Positions 23,844 through 33,800 of a stretch of DNA of 64,000 nt are shown here, piece by piece. Source of the DNA: Streptomyces iranensis. GTDB taxonomy: Bacteria > Actinomycetota > Actinomycetes > Streptomycetales > Streptomycetaceae. The stretch's first letter is position 1, and the number at the start of each line of letters is the position of its first letter. Both the position numbers and the translations under genes were made by a program. The notes under the pieces were generated by a model, which saw only the letters and a list, made by a program, of their open reading frames with translations, was not told the origin of the DNA and did not search any database. The stretch spans positions 248,001-312,000 of the forward strand of contig NZ_JAGGLR010000009.1 of the NCBI RefSeq assembly GCF_017874715.1, read 5' to 3'.

Positions 23844-24614
23844 GTGCGAGACCGACTGTCCGGACAGATCGCCCTGGTCACCGGCGCCACCGGCGGCATA
23901 GGAACCACCGTCTCGCGGCGGCTGGCCGCCGAGGGCGCCACGGTGGTGGTGACCGACGTGGACGCCGACCGCTGCGACCAGCTGGCGGAGGAGCTGACGA
24001 AGGAGCCGGCCGCCGACGGAGCGCGGGCGCTGGGCCTCGCGCTGGACGTGAGCGACGAGGAGGCGTGGCGCGGCGCGGTCGAGCGCGTGGTCTCCGAACT
24101 GGGCGGCCTGTCCGTGCTCGTCAACAACGCGGGTGTCGCCCAGATGCGCACCGTGGAGACGGAGACCCAGGAGTCTTGGGACAAGGTCATCGCGGTGACC
24201 CAGGGCGGTGTCTGGCTCGGCATGAAGCACGGTGGCCCCGCGATCGAACGCTCCGGTGGCGGCTCGATCGTCAACATCGCGTCGATCTTCGGCACGGTGG
24301 GCGGCTTCGGCAGCCAGTTCTCGTATCACGCGGCGAAGGGCGCGGTCCGGCTGATGACGAAGAACGCCGCGCTGCACTGGGCCACGCGCGGCGTCCGGGT
24401 CAATTCGATCCATCCCGGTTTCATCGAGACCCCGCTCTCCCGCGAACTGTGGCAGGGCACACCGCGTCACACCGCGATGGTCGAGGGCACCCCCATGGGG
24501 CGGCTCGGCAGGCCGGAGGAGGTGGCGGGGGCCGTCGCCTTCCTCGCGTCCCAGGACGCGAGCTTCGTGACCGGCTCCGAGCTGTACGTGGACGGCGGGT
24601 GGACGGCGCGCTGA
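23844..24614 (+). CDS. Short-chain dehydrogenase/reductase
   Basis: A 256-residue SDR with TGATGGIG (cofactor), NNAGV, NIASIFG (Ser), YHAAKG (Tyr/Lys) and C-terminal YVDGGWTAR. Two GTG starts are possible. GTG 23844, with GAAGGAG 5 bp before it, is preferred; GTG 23811 overlaps the kinase stop and would add 11 residues. Third gene of the operon from 21587. It may form the 4-hydroxyl group that the kinase uses (LvaD-like) or oxidise a 3-hydroxyacyl-CoA. Confidence 0.88.
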   Translation: MRDRLSGQIALVTGATGGIGTTVSRRLAAEGATVVVTDVDADRCDQLAEELTKEPAADGARALGLALDVSDEEAWRGAVERVVSELGGLSVLVNNAGVAQMRTVETETQESWDKVIAVTQGGVWLGMKHGGPAIERSGGGSIVNIASIFGTVGGFGSQFSYHAAKGAVRLMTKNAALHWATRGVRVNSIHPGFIETPLSRELWQGTPRHTAMVEGTPMGRLGRPEEVAGAVAFLASQDASFVTGSELYVDGGWTAR

Positions 24615-24621
24615 CGGGGCA

Positions 24622-25965
24622 CTACCCGGTGTGTGAGGCCGTCGCGGTGGCGGTGTCCGCGGCGGTCAGTCCGAACACCAGGGCAGAGGCGATGCCGCCG
24701 GCGTAGGCGCGGTGCCACAGGCCGCCGGTGTCCGACCCGGCCGCGAGGAGCCCGGGGAGCGGTTCGCCGTCCCCGCACAGTACGCGGGCCCGGTCGTCGA
24801 CGCGGATCCCGTGGAAGGGAAAGGTGATGGCCGGTACCGCCTCGATCACGTAGTACGGCGGTTCGTCGAGCGGGAGGCGGTCCAGCTTCCGGCCGGGCAC
24901 CGGCTCCAGCCCCGCCGCGGTGTGTTCGTTGAACAGCTTGACCGCGTCGCGCACGGCACCGCCCCGATATCCCCATTCCTCCGGAAGGTAGGCCAGTTCG
25001 TCGAGGTCTTCGGCGAGTCCCACACGGCCGCCCCGCTTACCGGCCAGCGCGAACTTGTCCACGGCGACCGCGCCTTCGACGTAGCTGCCGACGACCCAGT
25101 CACGGAACACCCGGGCGTCGGCGATGAGAAGGCCCCGGCTCTCGGGCTGCTCCAGCAGGGCCATGGCCGTGAGGTGGTCGCCCAGCGTCTCGTCGACGAA
25201 CCGGTCGTTGTCCACGTTGAACAGGAGGGCGTGCTCGCTGTAGTAGAGCGACAGGTCGACGAAGTCCGCCGGGTCGGCGAAGGGGATGCCGCTGGGGATG
25301 AGATGGCCGTAGAAGCCCGCGTCATCGTGGCCGGTGGCGGCACCGACCCCGGTGGCCAGACGGTAGCCACCGCCGCGGCTGAAGGGGTTGGAGCGGAGCC
25401 GCATGCCCCCGGCACGGGGGTGCACATGCGCGGCGCCGAGTTCCGGATCGCCCTGAAACCCGCCGGTCGCGATGAGCGTGGACCCGGCGCGCACATGCGT
25501 GCGGGTGCCATCGGCCAGTCGCAGCTCCGCCCCCGTCACGACACCGTCCTCGACCACCAGCCTTTCGGTGCACGTTTCCAACAGCAGCGCGCCACCGCCT
25601 CGGCGGATGGTTTGACGACAGGTGGCGACATACTGATGGGTGTCGAACTGGTGCCCGCGGCCGAAACCGAGAACGCGCTGCGCGTCCTTGATGTCCACGC
25701 CGAGGGAGCGGATCCATGAGATGCCCTCGGGGAACCGATCCACGAGGGCGCGCTTGAGCGCGGTGTCTCCATGCGGATTGTGCTGGTCCATGATGTCGTG
25801 GCTCGGCGCGGTCCATGCGTAACCCGCGAAGAGCGCGGAACCGCCGACGTCCTTACCGATCTCCACGACCGTGACGGACAGACCATTGCGAACCGCGCGG
25901 GCACCGGCGGTCAACCCCGCCATACCCGCGCCGATGATGAGCAGATCGACTTCTTCCGCGCGCAC
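24622..25965 (-). CDS. FAD-dependent dehydrogenase, fumarate reductase/3-ketosteroid dehydrogenase family
   Basis: A 447-residue FAD_binding_2 flavoprotein. The Rossmann motif LLIIGAGMAGLTAG spans residues 8-21, the ATGGF motif follows the FAD domain, and the C-terminal block LLAAGSDTGGLWHRAYAGG closes the FAD site. Length and order resemble 3-ketosteroid-delta1-dehydrogenase and related enzymes that introduce a C=C next to a ketone. GTG 25965 has GGGGAG 4 bp before it, and it has its own operator at 26006-26020. It is convergent with the SDR at 24614, with only 7 bp between stops. Substrate unknown. Confidence 0.87.
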   Translation of the reverse strand: MRAEEVDLLIIGAGMAGLTAGARAVRNGLSVTVVEIGKDVGGSALFAGYAWTAPSHDIMDQHNPHGDTALKRALVDRFPEGISWIRSLGVDIKDAQRVLGFGRGHQFDTHQYVATCRQTIRRGGGALLLETCTERLVVEDGVVTGAELRLADGTRTHVRAGSTLIATGGFQGDPELGAAHVHPRAGGMRLRSNPFSRGGGYRLATGVGAATGHDDAGFYGHLIPSGIPFADPADFVDLSLYYSEHALLFNVDNDRFVDETLGDHLTAMALLEQPESRGLLIADARVFRDWVVGSYVEGAVAVDKFALAGKRGGRVGLAEDLDELAYLPEEWGYRGGAVRDAVKLFNEHTAAGLEPVPGRKLDRLPLDEPPYYVIEAVPAITFPFHGIRVDDRARVLCGDGEPLPGLLAAGSDTGGLWHRAYAGGIASALVFGLTAADTATATASHTG

Positions 25966-26005
25966 GCGACTCCCCTCCGGTTCTGGGACGACCCTCCCAG
26001 CAAAA

Positions 26006-26020
26006 CCGAATCCAGTTCAA
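26006..26020. promoter_or_regulatory. TetR-type operator before the FAD dehydrogenase
   Basis: CCGAATCCAGTTCAA keeps the right arm AGTTCAA exactly and is centred on C26013, 41 bp before GTG 25965. It is the outermost copy of the motif and marks the end of the regulon. Confidence 0.68.
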
Positions 26021-26130
26021 AGAGCAAGCACTGGACCGACATCGGCCAGCCAGAATCGGTATCACCATGACCGAAGTGGATTCTCTTGTGTTGAGGGGCG
26101 CGGGTGGCGCTGCGGCCGCGGGGGTGGCGC

Positions 26131-27609
26131 TCAGCGCTCCTGTAGCGCGGCCAGCGCGTGAACGGTCTCGGCGGTGTCCGGGTACAGCCGCCGGTAGAGG
26201 GCGTACAGCTCGTCATAGCGCCCGGCGTGTTCGGCGCGCGGCGTCACCGTCTCGCGCACCGGGTTCCAGTCGTCGATGGAGGCCTCCCCGACGAGCTGGG
26301 CGGCCAGCAGCGCGTCACCGTAGCCCGCGCCGATGGTGATGGTGCGCAACTCCTGTGGGCGGCCGGTGATGTCGGAGACGATCTGTGTCCACAGCGAGCC
26401 CTGGGTGCCGCCACCGACGGCGACCATCCGGCGAATGTCGCCACCGACCGCCTCGATGACCTCGATGTTCTGGCGGACGGCGAACCCGGTGGCCTCGAGC
26501 GCGGCCCGGTAGAGGTCGCCGCGGGTGTGGGACAGGGTCAGCCCGGCGATCACTCCGCGGGCGTCGGGGTCCATGATCGGGGTGCGCTCGCCGGAGAAGT
26601 ACGGCAGCATCAGCAGGCCGTTGGCGCCGACGCCCGACTCGGCGGCCAGCGCGGTGAGTTCGGCGTGGTCGCCGTCGGCGAACAGGTCCTTCAGCCAGTT
26701 GGCGACCGCGCCGGAGGTGGCCATGCCACCGGCCAGATTCCGGGTCCCTGGCAGGGCGCCGACGGTGCCCCACAGGGACGGGCTGGTCAGCGGCTTGGGC
26801 ACGGTGTGGATGAGGAACATGGTGGTGCCGTACATCAGCATCAGATCGCCGATGTTCTGCGCACCCACGCTCAGGGCCTCGGCCCAGGCGTCGATGGTGC
26901 CGGTGGTGACGGGGATTCCGGCGGGCAGGCCGGTCGCCGTGGCGGCCTCGGGGGTGAGAGCGCCGGCCGCCTCGCCGGGCCAGTGCAGCGGCGGCAGTTC
27001 GATCCCGGGGGCGACCTCGGCGGCCCAGGGGGCGTACCACTCACCGGCGAGCGTGTCGTACAGCGGAGTGCACTGGCTGGCCGAGTGGTGGTCCAGGACG
27101 TAGTTTCCGGTGAGCTTTCTGACCAGCCAGGAGCTCGGCATGTACAGGCGCTTGGCCCGCGCGTAGAGCTCGGGTTCCTCCTCGGCGATCCACGCGATCT
27201 TCGGCCCGGCGGCCTGGGTGGTCAGGGCGGAGCCGCCACGGCGGATGATCTCGTCGGCGCCGAGCCGCGCCTCGATGCGCTGGATCTGGTGGACCGAGCG
27301 GGTGTCCACACCGTAGAGCACGGCGGGGCGCAGCGGGGTGTCGTGTTCATCGGTCAGCAGGACGCAGGGCCCCATGCCGCTGACCCCGACGGCGACCACG
27401 GCGGTGTCCTCCGTGGCGGTCAGCTCGCGGGCGAGTTCGGTGAACTCGCGCCACCAGACGGCGGCGTCCATCTCGAAGTGGCCGGGACCCGGTCTTGCGG
27501 GGGTGTGCTCCCGGGTGGCCGAGCGGATCAGTGCGCCATCGAGACCGACGAGGACGCCCTTGGTGCTCGAGGTGCCGATGTCCACTCCGATGACTGCGTT
27601 GCGAGGCAT
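26131..27609 (-). CDS. FGGY-family carbohydrate kinase (xylulokinase/gluconokinase-like)
   Basis: A 492-residue sugar kinase of the ASKHA fold. The N-terminal phosphate-1 loop VIGVDIGTSSTKGVLV (residues 6-21), the central TTGTIDAWAEAL adenosine region and the C-terminal VAVGGGTQGSLWTQ are typical. It phosphorylates a polyol, ketose or aldonate with ATP. ATG 27609 has no clear ribosome site; a GTG 9 bp upstream is an alternative. No operator of the catabolic regulon precedes it. A GntP-type permease is in the window (42236) but far away, so a gluconate link is only a possibility. Confidence 0.87.
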   Translation of the reverse strand: MPRNAVIGVDIGTSSTKGVLVGLDGALIRSATREHTPARPGPGHFEMDAAVWWREFTELARELTATEDTAVVAVGVSGMGPCVLLTDEHDTPLRPAVLYGVDTRSVHQIQRIEARLGADEIIRRGGSALTTQAAGPKIAWIAEEEPELYARAKRLYMPSSWLVRKLTGNYVLDHHSASQCTPLYDTLAGEWYAPWAAEVAPGIELPPLHWPGEAAGALTPEAATATGLPAGIPVTTGTIDAWAEALSVGAQNIGDLMLMYGTTMFLIHTVPKPLTSPSLWGTVGALPGTRNLAGGMATSGAVANWLKDLFADGDHAELTALAAESGVGANGLLMLPYFSGERTPIMDPDARGVIAGLTLSHTRGDLYRAALEATGFAVRQNIEVIEAVGGDIRRMVAVGGGTQGSLWTQIVSDITGRPQELRTITIGAGYGDALLAAQLVGEASIDDWNPVRETVTPRAEHAGRYDELYALYRRLYPDTAETVHALAALQER

Positions 27610-27730
27610 GGCGAGCACGCTGACAAAAAACGATTTCAGCGTCAAGGTGACCCCGCGGATGGCCTTGCCCTGGCGAAAAGCCATATCAGCAGCGCGCGTC
27701 GGCACCCCGCCATCGACCGCATGTCTCGCC

Positions 27731-27780
27731 CCTTGACACTCCCTGACACTCCTTGACACCCCTTGACACCCCTTGGGCCC
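27731..27780. repeat. Five 10-bp tandem repeats containing TTGACA
   Basis: CCTTGACACT, CCCTGACACT, CCTTGACACC, CCTTGACACC and CCTTGGGCCC follow without gaps. They lie in the 249-bp gap between the giant synthase stop and the FGGY kinase start, about 120 bp upstream of the kinase. The perfect 10-bp period places each unit on the same helix face. The rest of the gap shows nothing recognisable. Confidence 0.85.
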
Positions 27781-27858
27781 CGCTCCACGTTGCGGTGAAA
27801 TGGATTGCAGACGTGCTGTGCCGCACCGCTGGTGACGCCGTTTCGGGCCGACCAGACG

Positions 27859-30800
27859 TCAGTCGTGCGGGTGGGAGGCGTCCCGGTGGGGAGTGTTCCC
27901 ATGAGTGGCGGCCCCGGGCCATGACGGCTGCGTATCGACGATGTGGCCGAGGAGATGCAGCGGCGCGGCGCCGACCCCGGCCGCCTCGACCGCGTCCCAG
28001 TAGGCATGCGCATGGGAGGCGTCGACCAGCCCGTGGACCAGTGGCAGGCCGGACACGGCGGTGTGCAGCAGGGATTCGAGTCGGCAGGAGGCGACCGTGC
28101 CCGGCAGCCAGGACCGTTCCGCGTAGCCGGAGGCGGCGGCCGGTGGCAGGTCGTCGGCGATGTGCCGCTCGGTGTCGCCGACGGCGAGCAGTCCGCCCCC
28201 GACGGTCAGCACATCGCGCTGCTCGCGCATCCGGGCGAGGGCGCGTGTGGTGTCGAAGCAGTGCGGGAAGGAGTCGTCGACCACGACGGTGCCGGGGCGT
28301 AGCCGGTCGATGTCGAGAACGGACGTGCCACCGCTGCCACCGCTGACGGCGGTGACGATCAGGTCGGCCTCGTACACCGCGGCGGGAAGGGCCGGTGCGG
28401 ACTCGGCCGTCGCCACCGACCCGGCCAGCCCGTTCCCGCGCAACTCCGCGGCGAGCGCCCGCAGGCGGGGCGCGCTGCCCGCGACATCGCACAGCAGCAG
28501 GTGAGCGGGCGGGCGCGGAGCGCGGGTGAGGAGCAGGTTGAGGGAAGAGGTGCCGATCGAGCCGAGTCCGACCATGGCGACGGTCAGGTCACTCAGGTCG
28601 AGTTCGGTCGTGGCGAGCGCGGCGTGAACGGTCTTGACCACGGACACTGCTGTGGCGGCGTGGCCGGTGGTGACCGCCGTCGCCCCGTCGGTGGCGCGTA
28701 CCACCTCGAATCCGTAGCCGGTCAGCGCGGGGATCATGCCCGCCAGGGAGACACAGCGGGCGCCGAGGTGGGCGGCGTGGCTGACGGCGCGGGTGGTGTG
28801 GCCGGTGAGCGCGCTTCCCGCGGCGAGTTCATCCGCGAACAGCGGCAGCGCGACGAACGCGGAGCGGCCCAACGGCGTGCCGATCTCCTCCAGGAGGCGG
28901 GGACCGCCGTCCGGGAAGAGCAGATGCCGCATGTGTTCGCGGGTCAGGTCCGCTTCCGGGATCCCGGCGAGCGCCGCGAGGTGGCCGGGGGCCGGGAGAT
29001 AGCCGATGAGCGCGGCGTCCGTGTGGGATGTGCGCGGGGCAGGGGCCAGGGCAAGGCGCGGACGTGGCGTGGCCGCCTGGGTGAGCTCGTCCCGCAGGAG
29101 GCGGGTGAACGCGGCGAAGGCGGGCGCATCGAGGGCAGCGGCCGAGGCCCGCAGGGTGACACGCAGCTCGTCCCCGACCGGCCGCACGGCCAGGAACACA
29201 TCGGTTCCCACCGGCGGCGGGGCGAGTTCCGTGTCGTGATGGTCCCAGTCGAGGGTGAGGGTTGCTCCGGTGGGTGAGCCGAGGGCGGAGAAGTCCAGGT
29301 AGCTGAAGAGGAATTGGGTGGCCCTCGGCAGACCGAGCGGGGTGGGTGGGGCAGTCGGGATGGGCGAGCTGTCGGAGGGCCCACCGCCGGTGGCACGGCC
29401 GATGCCGCCGTCCGCGCCGCCAGTGTCGGGGCCGGTGTCGCCACTCGTGCCGCCGCCGCTGGCGTCACCAGCGCCGTACGTCCGTGCGGTCACAGCTTCC
29501 TCGGTGATCCGGAGCAGGTCCGCCCGGAAGGAGTGGAACGACCGGCCGGGCGTGGCCTCGGCACCCGTCTCCGCCACGGCGGGGCGCAGCGGTACGGCGG
29601 CCGCCAGGGGGCCGAACAGCCGACTGATATCGGGCAGTTGGTGGTCGCGTCCGGTGACCGCCAGGCCGAGGACGAGGTCCCGCCGGCCGGTGAGGCCCGC
29701 CAGAGCCCGGTAGTAGGCGGTCAGGACGGGGGCGTACGGCGTGGCGCGGACGGTGGTGGCGAGGTGGCGCAGCCCGGCCGTCAACTCGGCGTCGAGCGTG
29801 AACCCCGCCGACCTGAACTCCGCGGAGCCGGCCCCGGTGGCCCCGGCACCCGCCGGCTCGCCACTCCGTGCGCCCGAGCGGCGCAGGTCGGGCCGCTGGT
29901 ACGGGATGGCGTGGCGGGCCTGCCAGGCGATGGCCGCCGGGTCCGGGCCGTGGCTCGTATCCGGCCGCTGGAGCAGGCTGACGTAATCGCGAAAGGTGCT
30001 GCGCAGCGGTGGCAGCCCGATCGGCTCGCCACGGCTGAGCCGGTCGTAAATGGTGATCAGTTCCCGGCCGAACAGGGCCGCGCTGTAGCCGTCACCGATG
30101 AGGTGGTGGGCGTGGACGACAAGCGTGTGCTCGTCGGGGCCGGTGGTCAGCACGCGCAGACGCAGCAGTGGCCACGCCCACGGTTCGAACCGACGATGGC
30201 GCTCGTCGGCGACCCGCTCCTCGACCAGGTCGGGCGATGCCGGCGTCTCGAAGTCGACCGGGAGCCGCAGCGTGGGCGGCAGCTCCTGTTGGACGGGCGG
30301 GCGGGCGCCCGCGGGGAAGACGGTGCGCAGCATGGGGTGGCGGACGACGAGGGCATCGACCGCGCGCTGAAAGAGATCGGCCCGCAGCGGACCACGCAGG
30401 CGCAACTGAGCAAGCCACGCGGACCCGGAGCCCGGCGCGATGGCCTCGGCGACCAGAAAACCGCGCTGGGTGGGGGTGAGGGGGTATGGCGTGAGGTCCG
30501 CACCAGCGAGGTCGGAGGTGGCGCCGCTTGCCGGAGCGGGCGAGTTGCCTGGATCGGCCACGTCCGCCGGAACGAGCGGGATTCCCGAAGCTGCCGGGTC
30601 CGATGCCTGATCAATCGCGGCGGTCTCGTCCACAGTGACTGCCGCGTCCGCAGCGGTGGCCGTATCCACGGCCGTGGCGAGGGCGGTGAGCGTGCTGTGC
30701 TCGTAGATGACCGTCGGCCTCGGCAGGGCAGCCCCCGGCCGTTCCCCCTCGTACGCCTTCTCCAGTCGCGCGAACACTTCCAGGACCAGGATGGAATCGC

Positions 30801-33800
30801 CACCGAGCGCGAAGAAGTCGTCCTCGCGGCCGACTTCCGCGACGCCCAGCACCTCGGACCAGATACCGGCCAAGGCACGCTCGGTCGGTGTGGCCGCCGG
30901 GGTGTCACGGGTCCGCGGCGAGGTCGTACCCGTCGCCGCTCCCGTGTCCGCGTCAGCGGCCGTCGCGTCGAGTCGGCGGCGGTCGACCTTGCCCGTGCCC
31001 GTGAGCGGCAACGCGTCCAGGAATCGGAATCGGCTCGGGAGCATGTAGTCCGGCAGGGTGCCGCCCAGGTGGGCGCGCAGCTGTGCCGGATCGGGGTCGG
31101 GGCCGCCCGGCAGGGGTTCCACGAAGGCGGTCAGTCGGCCGTCGCGGTGCAGTACGGCAGCCTCGGCGACCCGGGGATGGGTCTGCAGCACCGCTTCGAT
31201 CTCCCCCGGTTCGACCCGGCGGCCGCGGATCTTCACTTGGTCGTCGAGACGGCCGAGGAACTCCAGTGCGCCGTCAGGGCGTTGGCGGACCCGGTCGCCG
31301 CTGCGGTACCAGCGCTTGCCGTCGCGCTCGGTGAACGCCGCCGCCGTGAGCGTGGGATCACCCAGGTATCCCGGTGTCAGCCCCGTTCCAGCGATGAGGA
31401 GTTCGCCGGGCTCGCCGACGACGGTGCGGTTGCGCCCGTCCTCGGCCACCACCGCGACCTCGGTGCCGGAGATGGGACGGCCGATCGGCAGCCGCCGCAC
31501 CTCGTCGCCGGGGCGGGCCTCGATGAGGTGGCAGGTGGCGTTGATGGTGGTCTCCGTCGGCCCGTACAGGTTGGCGATGCGGTGGCCGGGCCCGAACAGG
31601 TCGTACCAGCGACGGACATGTGCGGCGGGCAGCGCCTCCCCGCCGACGTGGATCCAGCGCAGCGCCGACAGGTCGGGGCGGGGCGCGCCGCGCCGTACCC
31701 GGGTCTCGGCGGCGGTCAGCAACCGTTCCCACAGCGTGGGCACCGAGCTCCACACGGTGATCCGGTCCCGTACGACCCGGTCCAGCAGCGCCTCGGGGTC
31801 GCGGACCAGATTCCGCGGCAGGGTGTGAACGGTGGCTCCGACCAGCAGCGGTGCCAGCAGTTGGCGTACGGACGCGTCGAAGCACACGGAAGCGGTCTGG
31901 GCCAGCCGGTCGCCCGCGCGGTAGCCGAAGGTGTCCACGGCCCAGTCCAGGTAGTTCATCATCGCCCGGTGGGTGATCGGTACGGCCTTGGGGCGGCCGG
32001 TGGACCCTGAGGTGAAGATGACGTAGGCGACGGCGTCGGGGGCGGGGTCGGGGTCGGCTACGGGGTCGGGGTCGGCTACGGGAAGCAGTGCCGGTGCCGG
32101 TGAGGGGTCGTCGATGGCCACCGTCGTCACGTCGTCGAGCGTGTCGGCCCTCGCTCGGGTGGCCTCGTGGCACACCACGTGTCGGGCCGTCGACCGGTGG
32201 AGCTGGTCGGCCAGGCGCGCGGCGGGGTGGGTGGCGTCCAGCGGCACCCACCCGGCCCCGGCCCGCAGGATGCCGACGACACCGACGACGGTGTCGGCAC
32301 CCGGCTCGGTCAGCAGGCCCACCAGGTCCCCGGGGGCGACGCCACGGGCGCGCAGCCGGTCGGCGAGTGCGGCGGCGGCCCGGTCGAGTGCGCCGTAGGT
32401 CATGGTGGCGTCGCCGGTTGCGACCGCGATCTGGTCGGCGGCCGCCCGGAATCGTGCTGAGAGCCGCTGAACGATCCCGCGCCCGGCTGCGGGCAGCGGG
32501 GTCGGTGCCGGTGCGGGTTCGGGTGCGGGTTCGGGTGCGGGAATGTCCCTTCGGGTGGGCGTGGCGAGTTCGGCCAGCTCCGCCAATTCGGCGAGGTGTT
32601 CGCGTGCCAGGCGCTCCACGGTGGTCCGGTTGAGCAGCCGCGCTGGGAAGTTCCAGGAGAAGTGCAGGGCTCGTTCGCTCTCCCAGCACAGCAGTCCCAG
32701 GCGCGTGGCGGCGGATGCGGTACGCGCCGCTGCCGGGCGCACCGTGACCGGGCAGTCGGGGTCGGTCGTGGCGGGGAAGCGGGCGAAGCTGAACCCCGCC
32801 GGGGAGGCGGTACGCGGTCGGGACCCGGTGGTGGGCAGCAGCCGGGCGATGTCCGGGCTGGTGAGCCGGGCGTGCCGCTCCGCGTCCAGCCAGATCGCGC
32901 GCAACCGCTGTGCCAGGGCGGGCACGGGCTCGTCCGGGTCGACGGTGGCCGACAGCGGCAATGTGTCGGCGAGCGGGCCGACCAGCCGGTCGAGACCGGC
33001 CAGCCGGAGTTCGCGGCGGGCGCGCGCCACGTTGACCGCGATGCCACGCTGCCCGCTCCACCGCGCCAGACAGCGCACGTACGCGGCCAGCAGCAGGTGA
33101 AAGAGCGAAACGCCGTGGGCGGCGGCGCACTCGCGCAGCGCGGCGGTGAGGTCGGGGTCGGTGGCCACCTGGTGTGCGGTGAGCGGCGCCGCGGGCGGCC
33201 CCTCCGGGTCGCCGTCCCAGGGCAGGTCCAGGGGCGTGGGGTGGGCGTGGGTGTGGGTGTGGATGTGGGTGTGGATGTGGGCGGTGAGTGCGTGGGCAGT
33301 GAGTGCGTCACGCCAGTACCGCCGGTCCTCGGCGAACTCCGGCGAGGACCGTTCCGCCTCGACGGCGGCGGCGTAGTCGGCGAAGCCCGCTTCCAGCGGT
33401 GGCAGTTCGGGTGCACGGCCGTGCACGAGGGCGGTGTAGACCGACCACAACTCCTCGCCGAGGACGTTGAGGCTGAATCCGTCCGCGGCGGCGTGGTGCA
33501 GTACGAGCAGAAGGTGGGCGAGGTCGGCGCGCTCGCGCACCAGCACCGCACGTACCGGCGCCTCGGTGGCCAGGTCGAAGGGGCGATTGCACAGCGCCTC
33601 CTCCAGGTCGGCCAGGGGGCCGTCGGCGTGGCGGATCTCATACCAGAAGGGCATGGTGTGCGGTTCCGGGGGAGCCACGTTTTGGGCGGGTGCCGTGCCG
33701 TCGGTCCCGATCCTGACGCGCAGCATCGGGTGGCGCTCGGCGAGCAGCGCGAGCGCCCGGCCGAGCAGACCGGCGTCCAGGGCGCCGCTGATGGTCTGGC

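Noticed and set aside
26131..27609. FGGY kinase as part of the TetR catabolic regulon
   Set aside because: No TTGAACTSAGTTCAA-like site upstream, a gap of 165 bp from the flavoprotein promoter, and sugar rather than CoA chemistry.
27731..27780. CRISPR-like repeat array
   Set aside because: 10-bp units without spacers and no cas genes in the window.
29314..32010. An 898-residue plus-strand frame opposite the A, PCP and C2 domains
   Set aside because: Shadow of the synthase: low-complexity Gly/Arg/Ala sequence without motifs, while the minus strand carries conserved catalytic residues throughout.
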